From Hetaerina americana (lineage: Eukaryota; Arthropoda; Insecta; Odonata; Calopterygidae): a DNA stretch of 64,000 nt. A program made the translations under genes and the position numbers. The notes under the pieces are model-generated. The model was not told the DNA's origin and did no database searches. It saw only the letters and a program-made list of their open reading frames with translations. Shown in pieces: positions 1 to 11,499 of this stretch (position 1 is the first letter of the stretch; each line of letters opens with the position of its first letter). The stretch covers positions 3,793,905-3,857,904 of the forward strand of contig JAKTNV010000007.1 of NCBI GenBank assembly GCA_022747635.1. The letters run 5' to 3'.

Positions 1-502
1 GGCGTCTCTCGCTTCTCTCATTTCATTCACTTCGCCTGCAGACGGCGCCTTTCTCGTATTACTCTTCTCTATGCTTACTCTTCTCTCTTGGAGTGTTGCT
101 GGTGAGAAATATATTTTTTATTTCTATTTTCGAGCCCATCTAGTGTTCGATATGTTCAGAAACTTAAGGGGGAAGTATCGCAAGATCATATGGGAAGACG
201 GCAAATGAAAAAACAAAAAAAAAACAATCGTCGCCTACGGGACCAAAATGCATGTATCAAGGCATCTCCAAAGAATTCATTCTTACCAGAGATGCAATTG
301 GTTCGGAAATAGAGTGAGTGTACATTGTCACGAGGGATAAATGATGAACGCGTGGTCACTTTACTACGCGGGGAAAATATTGCGGGAAAAAAAACTGCAT
401 TATTTTCCCGTTTTGCCTTGAAAAAGCCCGCAGAGAAGCAATTTCATACAAAATTATCAATTCCTTACTACACGATAGTGACGAAAGCAAGTTGTTGGCG
501 TC
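1..502. other. anonymous sequence
   Basis: I see no recognisable gene or transposon here. There is a short A-rich run near 206-225. The small open frames have no domain signature. Confidence 0.5.
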
Positions 503-672
503 ATGAAAGAAGACACTTTGCTTTTCCACATAAAATTTCTTTATTTATTACGACCTAGGTTTCGTTACAGCGTTGCATCTTCAGGTCCCGAATATGTTGC
601 GCCGTAACGAAACCTACGTCATAATAAAAAAACTCTATGTGGAAAAGAAGAGTGTCTTCTCTCATCATGAAA
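503..672. repeat. foldback (inverted-repeat) hairpin, MITE-like
   Basis: The left arm (about 503-569) and the right arm (about 606-672) are imperfect reverse complements, roughly 80% identical by eye. Both contain GAAGACACT, CTTTTCCACATA and AGGTTTCGTTAC. The loop of about 35 bases carries GTTGCATCTTCAGG. The arrangement resembles a small foldback element or hairpin MITE. No target duplication was recognised and no second copy was seen in the window, so its class is open. Confidence 0.6.
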
Positions 673-3600
673 GATTTTCACCATGTTACGCCTGAAACTG
701 TCATTTTCGTATTGAGTGGTTGGCGAGGCGATTTGACTTTAAAGACCCCAGTTCGAGGCTAGCTACTGTGCCGAAAATGAAAGTTGCAGAAGTTCAAATT
801 TGCAGTGACCCCATAGAGAAATTCAAAAAAATTGGGACGCGGACACTCCCAGCAGAACGTACTGTGTGCCACCTCACGGAACAGAGAAGGAAGAGCGAGG
901 AAGGAAGGAGTGGGGCGAGGGGGAAGAGATGGGAGCTCGACCCTTAGAAGGAAGAGGACTCTCGGAGAAAAAGAAGCGAAGGGATTCGAAAGGATTTAAT
1001 GATTCACCTGTGGCAAGACACCAAACGAATGATAGGAACTTAAAGGCGAGTCGAGACATACTTCAGACGACCTTCAGGCATGAACGCCGATACTGAAGAG
1101 CTTACACTATAAAGATACCAAATCTGCCAGTAAAATAAAATTAATGGCAGAAGCGTGAGAATGCCGCCAGCTATGAGGACGAAAACCCTGATCTAGTTCG
1201 AAAGACGCCGAATAGAAGAGGAGTACGTCCGTGACACTTAACGCCGGCAAGTATTACCAACTGTAAAAATCCGCGATGGGGATCGCTATATCGAGAGACA
1301 AGGAACGGAGACGGCGATCAGTGCCCGTAAAAGAGGCGACTTTGAAATTTGGCATCCCTCGAGTGGTTTTGACTGGCCGAGGATCATATTCCCCTCTCTC
1401 ATACATTTATGTCAGTTCCAGAGAAGGCAGCACATTCCCTGAGCGGTGCACTCGAAGAGACGTTGACCGAATATCGGCGTCATCTCACCGCAGAGGGCAA
1501 GGCGACAGGGGTGGGTTGGCCACATCGACCCTTGGCCACATCGACGCCACGTCGCATTTTTCGCTGGGAAAAAAAAGACGCTTCCCGAGTTGGTGCGGAG
1601 TAGGAAAAAGAGCAGCCCAGAGGAGCATGGAGAAGGAGAAGAGGAGCCTGATGGCTAGTAATGTGGATTTGGAATTATTTAATGCAGGGGAGAAACAGCA
1701 GTGGGAGCAAGATCTTCTTTTTCGCCGATTCTTACGCGATAATAGTGATCGGAGCAAACGAATTAGGCTATATGAGTATGAGAATAGACAATTTGCCTGG
1801 ATTTTACGATGAAAACTAATATGGACCGCAGTCATTTGATTCAAAATGGAAATAATTTCTTTCGTTTGCTTCAAATAATAAGATGGCAGTTGTGAATCAA
1901 AGACCAAATAGCACTTTTATGTAGATCTCATCACTCAACTGTGCAGAAGTAATCAACCGATCTCCTGGTCTTTTATCAGGGAAATCGTACCCATTTGTAT
2001 TAGAAGCCTTCCTCAACAAAATAAAAGCCATTAACTTAGACAATTAATGACACAGCTAGCAAGTAAGGAAGAGAATCTTTTGAGATCGAAGAAAGGAGTC
2101 TGCAACTTTGCTGGCGAAGTAAGAAGCATGGTTTTGTTCGACACAATGAAAGACCGCGTTTTGTAATTGTCCAATTTTTGGAGATTTAGAGGAGCTGCAA
2201 GCAAAGCTGCTGAGACTAACGAAAGATAAAATTACTGTGATTGAATCCATTCTCAACGTAGTAAATGCCCCTTCAGGAGAAATATCGGATAAGGGGAAAT
2301 CGTAAACGTGCAGTTTACTGAGGAAAGAAGCGCACACGTGGGGAGAGACGGCGGCGTTGAAATTGAGGAGATGAATGAATAGTCCAGTCATTGCATTGGT
2401 ATCCTTTAAACGGCACTTGATGCGACGAAATGGAATTATAAGCATAACTAAGAAAGGCTATTAAATAAAAATGAATGCTCGAAAGATAGGAATAATGCCA
2501 TTACACTGCCAATTTCGTATGCAAAAAAAGTGGAAGTTGGAAAACGAAAGATGTCTCCTAATCCTTTCAGCAAAGGTCTGGCGCTAATGTTTTACTAAAA
2601 GCAATTGATTTTGATGTAATTATTACCACCAAGACTTTTTACTATCTAATAAAAAAATTATAACTGACCATAAATTAATGAATGGATATTTTATAATTTA
2701 TTTCCCTTGCCAACTAACGAGCAATATATTTTTATCTGCCAGAAAGAACTTCTGTGGCCATAGATGCCACTAAACCACACTGCTTCAAGCTCAGCAAGGA
2801 AAGATTCGATGATTTCAAAAAATGAAAATGATGAGTGAATAAAGTGCGAAGAATGCTGCCCTGTTAATTTAAGCCATTTTTCAGATTAGTGTGAAGATGA
2901 AATGCTCCAATCAATTTCCAAGACGGATACTGACCACTCAACAAAATGGCGTAGTTGAAACAAAACTCGTGAACGCAAATGGCCAACAATAAATGATTAT
3001 TCACTCTGTCAGATGCAGAAATAATGTTTACCCTTTGCTCCTATAGTGAATTAGTGCATGTATTACTCAAAAGCGTGTGTTAAAGTGAATTAAAATTACT
3101 GAATAAACGTGAAGGGTAGGGAATCGAAGTGGGATCACCAGCACGATCATGGATTAACTAGAAGAATGCCCGCTCTGCCTCCGCTTGATATTTCTGCAAG
3201 AATGAAAATATATTCTGTTTAATTCAAATAAATAATAAAGACATATACAAGTACGTACACGAATTTGGAAATGAAATGGCGGATTGAGAGTATTTTGGGT
3301 ATAAAGAGGTAGGTGGTATGTGGGAATCAGTCGGTAAATAAGAATGTAAATTGTCGCAAGGCATGAAAAGTCTGCCATTGATGTAGTACTGGACATTTGA
3401 CAATACTATCTTTGTTTGAAGTGTGGTCCAAGAGCTTAGAATCGTCCGCGAGGCAGTGCCCGTGAACCATGCACTACTGTGCTCAGGCCCAAAGAGTGGG
3501 CCAAAGTGCACACACATGACGGACGGGCGAGCACGCTTTGGTGTGTTCGTGTGTGCCGTGATAACCGGAAAGATCAGAGTGGAAACAGAGCACAATACAC

Positions 3601-4429
3601 GGCGATGTTAATATTTAGGGAAAAGAAGAGATACGATGGCATCCAGCAGTCCCACGGGTAGACCTTAAAAATTGATGAATATTGGTGTAGATTGTGTGTT
3701 ATAAGATAAGGTGAAACATGCAAATCATTATTACTTCTTCTTCTTCTTAAGGGAGGATGGTGTCACGATTATACTCGTTACCTCAGTTACTATTCTCCGC
3801 GGCTAAAGCGAGATGGGTGCACATATCTCGTACATAGGTGCTATAGGTGGAATAAATTGTCACGATCTTCACGTCCTCATGCGATCGTCAAATCGATGCC
3901 TTTTCCCCAATTCAAAGGAATTTGTGACTTCCGGCGATGAAATGAAAACCTGGCTGTAGGAAAGTCGAGAGGAATAGCACTTTCCTCGTTATGCTCACTG
4001 TTAGGCTGAAATTTTGGTCTTCGGGTGTAGAGAGGCACTAATTCAATGTGAACTGAATCCTTAGGATGCCGCTTAGCTCTTCTCTACATCTTGAAGCATC
4101 ATTTATTATTGTTGTGTCTATTTACGTCGGGATCTAATTATTTTATTCAGAGGGTATTTCGTTGACGCCTGGTGCCCTCTTTCTCCTCCTTTAGTCCTTA
4201 ATTGTATCGCCAAAATCAAACCTGAAAGAATACATCCCTTCTCAGGGAATGTGATTCGGTTCTCTCTCGGGTGCATTACATTTTCAGCATAAACATTCTC
4301 TACACAAATTCTCCATCTTCACTTATCTTCATCGTCTTCTTATTAGTGCCAGAAAGTAATGAATGCATACGCCACCGTGGGTGTAGATTTGCATGGACGT
4401 GTTGATTTTGCGTGTGGTTTTGCTCCCTT
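673..4429. other. anonymous sequence without a recognised gene
   Basis: The longest open frame is 1276-1812 on the plus strand, listed separately. The rest is AT-rich with short open frames of no recognisable domain. A stretch near 720-760 is faintly like a tRNA B box (AGTTCGAGGC) but does not fold convincingly. Confidence 0.4.
1276..1812 (+). CDS. 178-aa open frame of unknown nature
   Basis: This frame is basic and rich in Arg, Lys and Ser. Near its start the segment VPVKEATLKFGIPR is faintly like the helix-turn-helix of pipsqueak/pogo-type DNA-binding domains, which typically read AAKxFGIPRSTL. Nothing downstream supports a transposase or transcription factor. The frame overlaps long open frames on the other strand, and there is no promoter, splice or polyadenylation evidence. 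It may simply be a chance open frame or a short relic of a DNA transposon. Confidence 0.15.
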   Translation: MGIAISRDKERRRRSVPVKEATLKFGIPRVVLTGRGSYSPLSYIYVSSREGSTFPERCTRRDVDRISASSHRRGQGDRGGLATSTLGHIDATSHFSLGKKRRFPSWCGVGKRAAQRSMEKEKRSLMASNVDLELFNAGEKQQWEQDLLFRRFLRDNSDRSKRIRLYEYENRQFAWILR

Positions 4430-4434
4430 TTATA

Positions 4435-4496
4435 AGTGGTGGTGACCTAACATCCTCCGCCCTTGCGGCGGCTTGCGAGGTATTTTGTAGAGGTAG
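4435..4496 (+). mobile_element. CR1-like 3' end fragment
   Basis: GACCTAACATCCTCCGCCC followed by TTGCGGCGGCTTGCGAGGTATT and TGTAGAGGTAGG matches, in the same orientation, the 3' terminus of the CR1-associated repeat at 11,985-12,516 (reverse strand). It lacks the short CACAC segment present in the other copies. It is a solo 3' end, the usual product of strong 5' truncation in CR1-type elements. Confidence 0.6.
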
Positions 4497-5289
4497 GTGT
4501 TCCTTCACCGAGAATGCCGCATGCTAATGACCTTTGCCCTGCGTTCATTCAATTGCTGTCGCGATTCCATGACCCTCCTCAGCTTTTCACTGGGCAAGAC
4601 GTGATAAGAACAAAAGAAGAAGTAAACATCAGCAATTACTTAATTTCACGCTAAGAAACCCAAATCAACGCTACTCCTGGCAATGCCGCGAATGTCGCAA
4701 AACCGGTGAGGGCAGAAACTGCGAACGGGAGTGGGCAACCGCGATTTGGGTGACGTTGTCAATGACGGGGTGGACGGAAGGAAGACAGTTTCGAACTGCC
4801 TCATTTGCATTCAGGAGGTGATTGTGGGGTTCACCGCGCTGTTTTTTTTAGTTTTCACGAGACGCTTGCAACATTGCACCATTTTAAATATTGCTCACGA
4901 TGACACTGAAAGAGAGTTGAGGCCTCTCAAACTTTTATTAAGCGGCAAAGATGCCCTAGAATGAAGAGTGTCAGCCAAGTGTCAATAAAAGAGACAAAGA
5001 TTAGACATCAAGTGAATGAAGATGAATGGCGAGGGACTTAAGATGCTTCCGTTCTCAATTTACTCCTTAATAGCAGTAGAATCGCGAGAGAACCCGTGAG
5101 CAACGCTGAATGCTCTGGACCAAGTACTTCGTGAATATGAGCACGGCAAGAAAACTCAAATACTTGCGTGTGGAAGAGAGAATCTCAATGCAGAGATCAC
5201 ATTCGAGGAGTGAAACTAGAGCAAATGGGAATCCTGGATCTACCGCGGATTAGCGGTATAATTTGGAACGGAAAGTGCCATCGAGCGAA
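4497..5289. other. anonymous sequence
   Basis: No gene or transposon domain was recognised. The 77-aa open frame at 4731-4964 has no motif. The end of the region grades into possible RTE-like remnants. Confidence 0.4.
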
Positions 5290-5760
5290 GGGCGGCTCAA
5301 GCTGAGAAGGCGTTCATGAAGAGGAGGCTGTAGCCATGTTTAAGGAAACTCCGGTTGCCAACCAGATGGGAGCTCTTCAAAACCTTCCCATGGAGTCTAC
5401 GAATAGGGGATGGGGAATATTGGTAAAGTGGACCAGTGATGAATAGAAATTCTTCACAGACATCCTTCCAAAAAAGGTGCTGAAGAGGAGAATGCTGAAG
5501 AGAAGAATGCTGAAGGGGGGAATGCACGGACCGAGTGAGGCATGGGGAAGTTTTTAGCAGAGGAGGTGAAGAAAGAAGAATATGGGGAACTGCTCGGTGA
5601 AGAAGATCTAATTGGTTTGGACCTACCTCGTAGAGGCAAAAATAGATTATTAAGAAAAGTAATACGAGAGAAAAATGAAGGGAAGATCCCGTGAGGGAAA
5701 CCTAGAGACGGGCACCTAGGACAATTTAAGCAGGTCATGAACCAGAGAAACCATCAGGTG
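5290..5760 (+). pseudogene. possible RTE-like retrotransposon 3' relic
   Basis: Translated pieces read AEKAFMKRRL near 5300 and, after frame breaks, NRLLRKVIREKNEGKIP and GKPRDGHLGQFKQ near 5640-5740. They resemble the C-terminal tail of RTE/HmRTE-type polyproteins, where a segment like LLKTVIEGKIEGKRxRGRPR is common. A 15-bp unit (AGAATGCTGAAGAGG-like) is repeated about three times at 5476-5523. The region is heavily decayed and the assignment is tentative. Confidence 0.3.
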
Positions 5761-6604
5761 GTCAAGGGAATCAACAATGAATATTCATAGAAGAATGGAG
5801 CAAACCAATCTTAGGATTGGAATACTGATAAGGATGATGATGATGAGTGCCATCTCTCTGTTTCGTTGAATGCATCAAGCATGTCCATCATGAAAGACAA
5901 CGCACAATAAAAAAATGAGCGTTAGAACTCCCACACGAAGTCATATTTCAATTTGCAACTCCAACAATCATGGGCCACACGTCACATTCAACGAGAGAGA
6001 ACACGAGCTGCCCTCTTGTGGCTTCACGGGGGCAAGATGACGCGGAATCGCAGCAATTACTGCCTGGAGATTCAAGAAATGCAGGCCGGGAAGGTTGTAA
6101 AGGGAAGGAAGGGAAGGAAGCTAGCCCGTGCCATCCGACACTCAGCGCCATCGCTTCTTTTATAAGAATCGCACCATTTGATGCGCCATAACCCAGGCTG
6201 TATTGTCAATATTTCATCTCGATATTCTGTGCCACGAGGCGGGAGTTGGAGGCCGGCGAGGGTGGCGTGTCAACACGCCCGCCCGCCTACTCCCCCCGGA
6301 GCGAGCGTACGTGGCTGCTGTGGTGGATTGAGCGACGAAGCGAGTCCTCGTCTCTCCGTCCGACGGCCCGCGTCTCTCTAACTACTGCCAGACTCCTCGC
6401 TCGGCGTTGCCAACATTGGCTTGTAAAACAATAGTGGCTTGAAAGTTAATTTTTGGACTGACTCATTTAGTTATTTCTCGTGGACTCTTTTACTTCAAGT
6501 GTTCAATATGTTCTAAAAAAACAACTTCATAATGGGCAAGTTAAACGTCAAATTGGTGGATAAAAGAAGTAAAAGACACCCTTCATAAGAGTAATTTAAA
6601 TTTG
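5761..6604. other. anonymous sequence with GC-rich island
   Basis: About 6230-6400 is GC-rich with short open frames on the plus strand and no recognisable domain. I see no transposon signature. Confidence 0.4.
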
Positions 6605-7459
6605 ACACCTAGCAGATTTTAATACCCTGCAAGCCATCGTTAGGGTGTGTGACACTACCTTCCAATTTATGCAAGAGCTTCAATGTGTAATTGAATTTTC
6701 GCTCCGCGAGTGATTTCCAGCCCGGCCTAGGTAGTGGGTGTTCGGGAGGGAATAGTTCTTTTTCCAAAAATTCATCACAGCGCACTTTTTTACATTTAAT
6801 TCTAATTGCCAAGTGTCGCACTAGTGTTGTATAGCATTAAGGTCATTTGATAAAGCTACTGTGTCCTCTGGATTACGGATATAACGGTGAATAACTGCAT
6901 CGTCGGAAAATGAACGAATCCTACTAATGACTACGGAGACAATGTCGTTAACGTAAAGTAGGAATATCCGACAGTACTTCCCTGGGGAACACCTGAATTA
7001 ACTTCCACTTCATTTATACTAACTCCGTCTATGACTACAAGCATTTGTGACCGACCATTCAGAAAGTCTTTAATCCAAACCCGGATATTTTTATCCATGG
7101 CATACTATATGCTTCTAGCTTTGCAAGTAGTTTACTATGAGGTACTTCGTCGAAAGCATTTTCAAATCTAGAAAACAGCGTTCACTGGAACATTGCTCTC
7201 TCCCGAAATAAGAATATCATGAACAAAAAGCGCAAGTTTTGTCTCGCAGGTTTTACCTTTTCGGAAACCGTGCTGATTTTTCATTAATAACTCCTGACAA
7301 TCGAGGTGCCTCACGATCAACCTGGCAACTATATGTTCCATAACCTTGCACAAAATAGGTCTGTAATTGCTCAGTTCCTCCTTGTCTCCGTTTCTAAATA
7401 TTGGTGTTACGTGAGCCGTTTATCAGCCTCTAGGAACCTTGTGAACGACCAACGACTTC

Positions 7460-7889
7460 AATGCAACAGTTTCAGAGTGTAAAAATCATTCGCCTTGACT
7501 GGGATTCGAACCCAGATCCCTCAATATCCGGTCGAGTGCTTTAGCCACTTAAGCTACCGAGGCGTCCTCTTAAACTCTGAAATTTTGGGGGTTTTAAAGG
7601 AACTAGATGTTGTGACGAAATACCGTACATACAATGTCACATGCATTCGTAGTCGTGCGCGAGGCGCCACAGTCCACGAGGTTAAAGCCAACTTTAAACA
7701 CTTATGGTGTTTTCACTTTGACAAATTCCAAAGAAACTGCACTCGACCGGATATTGAGGGATCTGGGTTCGAATCCCAGTCAAGGCGAATGATTTTTACA
7801 CTCTGAAAGTGTTGCATTGAAATGCACATTAGCGGATGACTCCGTTAAAAGTTACTGTTGCGGCATCTCCCGCAGTTTCTTTGGAATTT
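7460..7889. mobile_element. inverted tRNA-like SINE-type insertion with 13-bp target duplication
   Basis: The same 13 bases, GACCAACGACTTC, stand at 7447-7459 and 7890-7902, immediately outside this segment. The flanking CR1 sequence is continuous once the segment and one repeat are removed, which shows a retroposon-type target duplication. Inside, 7457-7539 and 7739-7821 are reverse complements over 83 bases with one mismatch. Each arm contains the 3' half of a tRNA-like sequence. A second, shorter inverted pair (GCAGTTTCTTTGGAATTTG) lies at 7722-7740 and 7872-7890. The structure looks like a head-to-head SINE dimer or a foldback retroposon. Confidence 0.75.
7491..7564 (-). repeat. tRNA-like SINE head (pseudo-tRNA)
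   Basis: On the minus strand the segment folds as a near-complete cloverleaf. The acceptor arms are GCCTCGG and TCAAGGC. The D stem is GCTT/AAGC, with an A-box-like TAGCTTAAGTGG. The anticodon stem is CTCGA/TTGAG with loop CCGGATA. The T arm is CTGGG-TTCGAAT-CCCAG. Position 33 is C instead of the conserved U and one acceptor pair is mismatched, so this is a tRNA-derived SINE head and not a functional tRNA. Its 3' half is repeated in inverted orientation at 7741-7790. Confidence 0.65.
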
Positions 7890-9404
7890 GACCAACGACT
7901 TCTTAAAACTGATTTCTAGATACGGTGCAATTACCGGCGCTAGGTCCTTAAATATGCGAGCGGGTATTTTACCGGGTCCGGAGAATTTATTAGGCTTAAT
8001 ATTTTTCAGAAAACATTCTATTAGAGTTGAATTTTGGGCATCGGTTGGTCGGCACGATTAGGTAAGCTATCGGAGACATTCGGTGAGACATTTGCGAAGA
8101 CAAGCCAAGACAAGAAATAGCCTTTGACGCCGCAATGGTTTTCTTACTTCCGGGTTGTGCCATCTAGGTCCCGTGTTACTCTTTCGCCTTTATCCCTTCT
8201 TAGTGAGTTGACTGTTGACTTATTTCCCTTAACCTCTCTGGCGTACGACCAAACGAATGCTACTGGATTTTATTTCAAAATAACCGCATATCTTTTCTTT
8301 TTGAAGTAGCTCGACGCTTTCCGAAATTCATTCTTGGCATTCACCTTGGATATCTTACAATCACAAGCGATCTCATTCTTTTTGTCCCTGGATATATCAA
8401 GCCAAATAGTTTTCATTTCGGCGTGACATAGCCTTTGACGTCGCAATGCCATTATAACATTCACGCTGTACCAACCAGTTTCCGTGTTATCTTCCATAAA
8501 TTTACTGGGAATGAACTTGTTGACAGATGGGAGCTTGATCTCAAGGAATTGATTCCACGCCCCCTCAGTATTTCGGTGATTACTATCTTTCTTAAAATTT
8601 ACAAATTGATTCTGAATCAAGCACTTTAGGCCATTATAGTCCACTTCTTTAAACAAGTAAAAGTTCCTTTTTGGCTTCCTACTTCGGAAGCTCTGTAGCG
8701 GTAACCTACCATTTCCCTCTTCTGTGGTTACTAATTCCTTTAATAACTTCTATAGAGAAGACATTTCGGGCATGTTCGTGGCTAATGCATCAAGAATATG
8801 ATCGCCGCTATTTAGTGAAGCAACAAGTTGGCGTAATTAGTTCAACGTGAACGAATCCAGCAAGTGACTCGCAGGTGTCTTTAACTATAACCCCCGTCTT
8901 AAAAATACATACGCTCCAATCAATCAAACACTGAAATCTCCACCGATTATGACGCCGTGGTCATTGTGTTGGGATAAGAAACTTTTGATTGTCTGATCTA
9001 ATTCTAGTATTGAACTATGTTTGTCGTCCGGCGACTTGTAAAATTGCGCATGCAGAAATTCTTTTGGATTCAGGACTTTTAATTGAGCACCAAACGCTTT
9101 CCAAGCCATTACCCGTAATTACCTCTGCCCTGATGACGCAAGAATAATTTACTGCAATAAAGGGTGAAACTGAGGGTAAAACTTCATAAGGTCAACTCTC
9201 ACTCATTTGGAGAAGCCTCAGCAATGCCTCTCTTGAATGTTTGATTATTTTCTTTGAGAAATGGACATTTTTTATGTGAATGTTCGTGGGAGTCAACTAT
9301 TTCAGTTAAAATGTATGACTGAACTCATGAAAAAACATTCTTAAAATTGATTTTGTAGAGTTAACTCCTGCAGTCTTGCAGCAGAACTTCCGTCCTCCAA
9401 GTGT

Positions 9405-9605
9405 TGGCTTATTTTCGCTCGATCCCGCATTGAACTTCATCTCGAACCGATACAAACGCCTCCGCTGCCGGCCTTCCTTCCTCCTCCCAATTCCAACCCC
9501 TCCGACTTCGACGGCGCCGCGATTCACCAAAAAGGCGTGTGGCAGGGGGTGCAGGCACCAGTTGGGTAGGGTAAGTGATAAAGGGAGGATATAGGAGAGG
9601 AAGGG
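9405..9605 (-). mobile_element. CR1-like 3' end fragment
   Basis: On the minus strand, 9600 to 9525 reads CTTACCCTACCCAACTGGTG, then CTGCACCCCCTGCCACACGCC and TTTTTGGTGAATC. This is the 3'-terminal motif found at 44,345, 51,020 and 52,060 on the plus strand. Upstream sequence is too diverged to extend the copy with confidence. Confidence 0.5.
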
Positions 9606-10868
9606 GAAAGTGAAAGACATTCAGTAGAAAAACAATCAAATATCGTGCAAATATGTGACCATGCTGAAGGAAGACTTAATTCAAATCAAGGTTTGCCTCG
9701 CTTATCACGTAAATTAATTACTCGTATGTTTACCTATCTTGGGAAATTTATGAACAAGATTGTCGAAGCAGCATACAAATTCGCACACACGCTGGAGGGA
9801 GAAATAATTCGAAGCAAGGGATAACTCACCTAACAAAATAGTTATTTCTTATGCGAAAAAAGGGAATAAAAATGAACCATAACCATTTATACGACCGCCC
9901 TCCGACATTAAAAGACAGGTCAAACTGAATTTAAATGTAAGAGTTCTACTCTTAGATGGATATGCAATTCATGGTCTTCACCCCTAATTAAACCAGAGTA
10001 TTGTCCCTCATTGCGCTGGACGCCCCGAATTTCTTAAAGGCGTTTTGTGAGCATTTCGCACTGCGCCGCGAGAATATTCCTTCCCCAACGCGCTCACATT
10101 TCCATCCCCCACGGCTGCGTCGCGGGGGATTTTTCTTTCCGGAAGTGCACCACGACAGGTCGGAGGCAGCATTCGCTCGGGAGGGCAGTCGTGGGCGGTC
10201 ACCGCCGAGTCCAGCCCCCCCCCGTCCCTTCCATCGGCGTGTCCCCCAAACACGGAAGTGGGTCAATAGAGAATCGGCGGGCAGGCGGTAGATACCGTTC
10301 GCTCGCTTATCACGTGGTTTGAGGGTCACGAGCGCGAAGATTCTTACGGATGTACGCAGCAAAATGGGCCTTCCGATATTTTGTTTCACGATTGTCTGCC
10401 AATTCTTTTTCCCTCCGCTCGTTTCGTGTTCCGGCGGAAGGCGGCGGGGGGGGGGGGGAAATAATAGCCTTTCAGGGCCCATCACATATTCATGGCGCAA
10501 ATAACGGCTGGGCTTTTCATTAATATCGTAGAGGAGTGCGCTGGCAGGATCCGTGGGTGGCGGGAGGGGGCGGCGCTGTCTCGGGGAGGGGAAGGGCCGC
10601 CGCCGACCCTGGGGACGAAAGGGGTGGAGGATCGCGGTTGTGTTCACGTGGGGCGTGAGTGGATGGCGAGGCCCACGATGAGGCCAACGTAGCCCGCCTC
10701 GTCGCCGTGTGACACATCCCGAGAGGAAGGAGGCGATATATCACTTGTGAAACTCGCCTCTTTACGATTTGACCCCGGGGAGAGGCGGAGAATAGCGAGG
10801 AATCTCAAGGCGAGAGTCCTCGATTCGAATCCCTGAACTCGTGAGACTATTTCATGGTTCGAAAACAA

Positions 10869-10870
<2 letters not shown>
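9606..10870. other. anonymous, partly GC-rich sequence
   Basis: About 10,000-10,700 is strongly GC-rich and includes a run of 13 G (10,446-10,458). Long overlapping open frames on both strands (for example 9988-10,647 minus, 219 aa) are expected from this composition. They are Pro/Arg-rich without a domain. It could be a CpG-rich host regulatory or exonic region, but nothing here proves it. Confidence 0.35.
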
Positions 10871-10945
<75 letters not shown>

Positions 10946-10946
10946 T
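10871..10946. repeat. (TA)n-(TG)n microsatellite
   Basis: An uninterrupted TA dinucleotide array runs from 10,871 to about 10,928 and passes directly into a TG array of about nine units. Confidence 0.95.
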
Positions 10947-11499
10947 TCGATTGGAAGGAATCGTTCTTGGACGGGTGCGTGGCGTTTCGGCATGAGGCGG
11001 CGATGTCACCGAGCCATCGAAGCGAGTGGGCGAGGGTCGAGTCCTCGGGCCCTTCCGAGGCCCAGGAGGCGGCGGGCAAGCCCCCGACGCTCTCCCGGGG
11101 AAGATGACTCCTGGCGGTCACGAACGCGACCCGCCCTCATTCCTTCCAGGTACTCCGTGGAGGGTTGAATCACGATCACATGTTTATTTAAAATGAAGAA
11201 GTAGGTCAATGACCACACATTTAATATTTTAAAACTGACCGAAGCGTATCATTATTAAGGTAACAATCATACATACTGAAAATAGGAGGGAAGGCAGTGA
11301 TTGGAGCTATTGTGACCTATGTTGGCATTGTTGTGGGATGAGAGGGGAGGGGAGGGTAGGGGAGGGGAGAGGGTTGTCGGGATCATTTCGGAATAGTCCG
11401 ATTCTGATGCACCGGCGAAGGGAGGGGGCAACGCGATGGTGGTGGGGGGGGAGAAGTGTGATCAACCCCAAGGTTTTACTTATTTATTTACTACTTACG
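10947..11499. other. anonymous sequence
   Basis: The first 200 bases are GC-rich. A G-rich purine stretch (GGGGAGGGGAGGG type) lies at about 11,340-11,375. No gene was recognised. Confidence 0.4.

Larger units (their letters stand above)
6605..9140 (-). pseudogene. decayed CR1-like non-LTR retrotransposon
   Basis: Reading the minus strand from 9140 down to 6605 gives CR1-type ORF2 pieces in the right order. There is an endonuclease remnant with IIGGDFSV (about 8924-9109), a linker portion (8270-8656), an RT piece with NQHGFRKGKTCETKL (7168-7353), then frameshifted RT with SGVPQGS and FSDDAVIH at about 6895-7000. The C-terminal segment WKSLAERKFNYTLKLL lies at about 6660-6740. The 3' end carries the family motif TACCCTGCAAGCCAT near 6620. 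Many stops and frameshifts make it inactive. It is interrupted at 7460-7889 by a tRNA-like inverted element. Confidence 0.8.

Noticed and set aside
7491..7564. A functional tRNA gene
   Set aside because: Position 33 is C, an acceptor pair is mismatched, no terminator T-run follows, and the segment lies in a retroposon insertion with an inverted partial copy.
9988..10647. 219-aa minus-strand open frame in the GC-rich segment
   Set aside because: High GC content makes stops rare in all phases; the protein is low-complexity Pro/Arg-rich, several overlapping frames are equally open, and no domain is visible.
10800..10850. B-box-like GATTCGAATCC as another tRNA-derived SINE
   Set aside because: No convincing A box, D arm or acceptor pairing could be found upstream, and no second copy.
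10644..11168. Overlapping open frames with Tyr-Ile repeats around the TA array
   Set aside because: These are translations of the microsatellite with no gene evidence.
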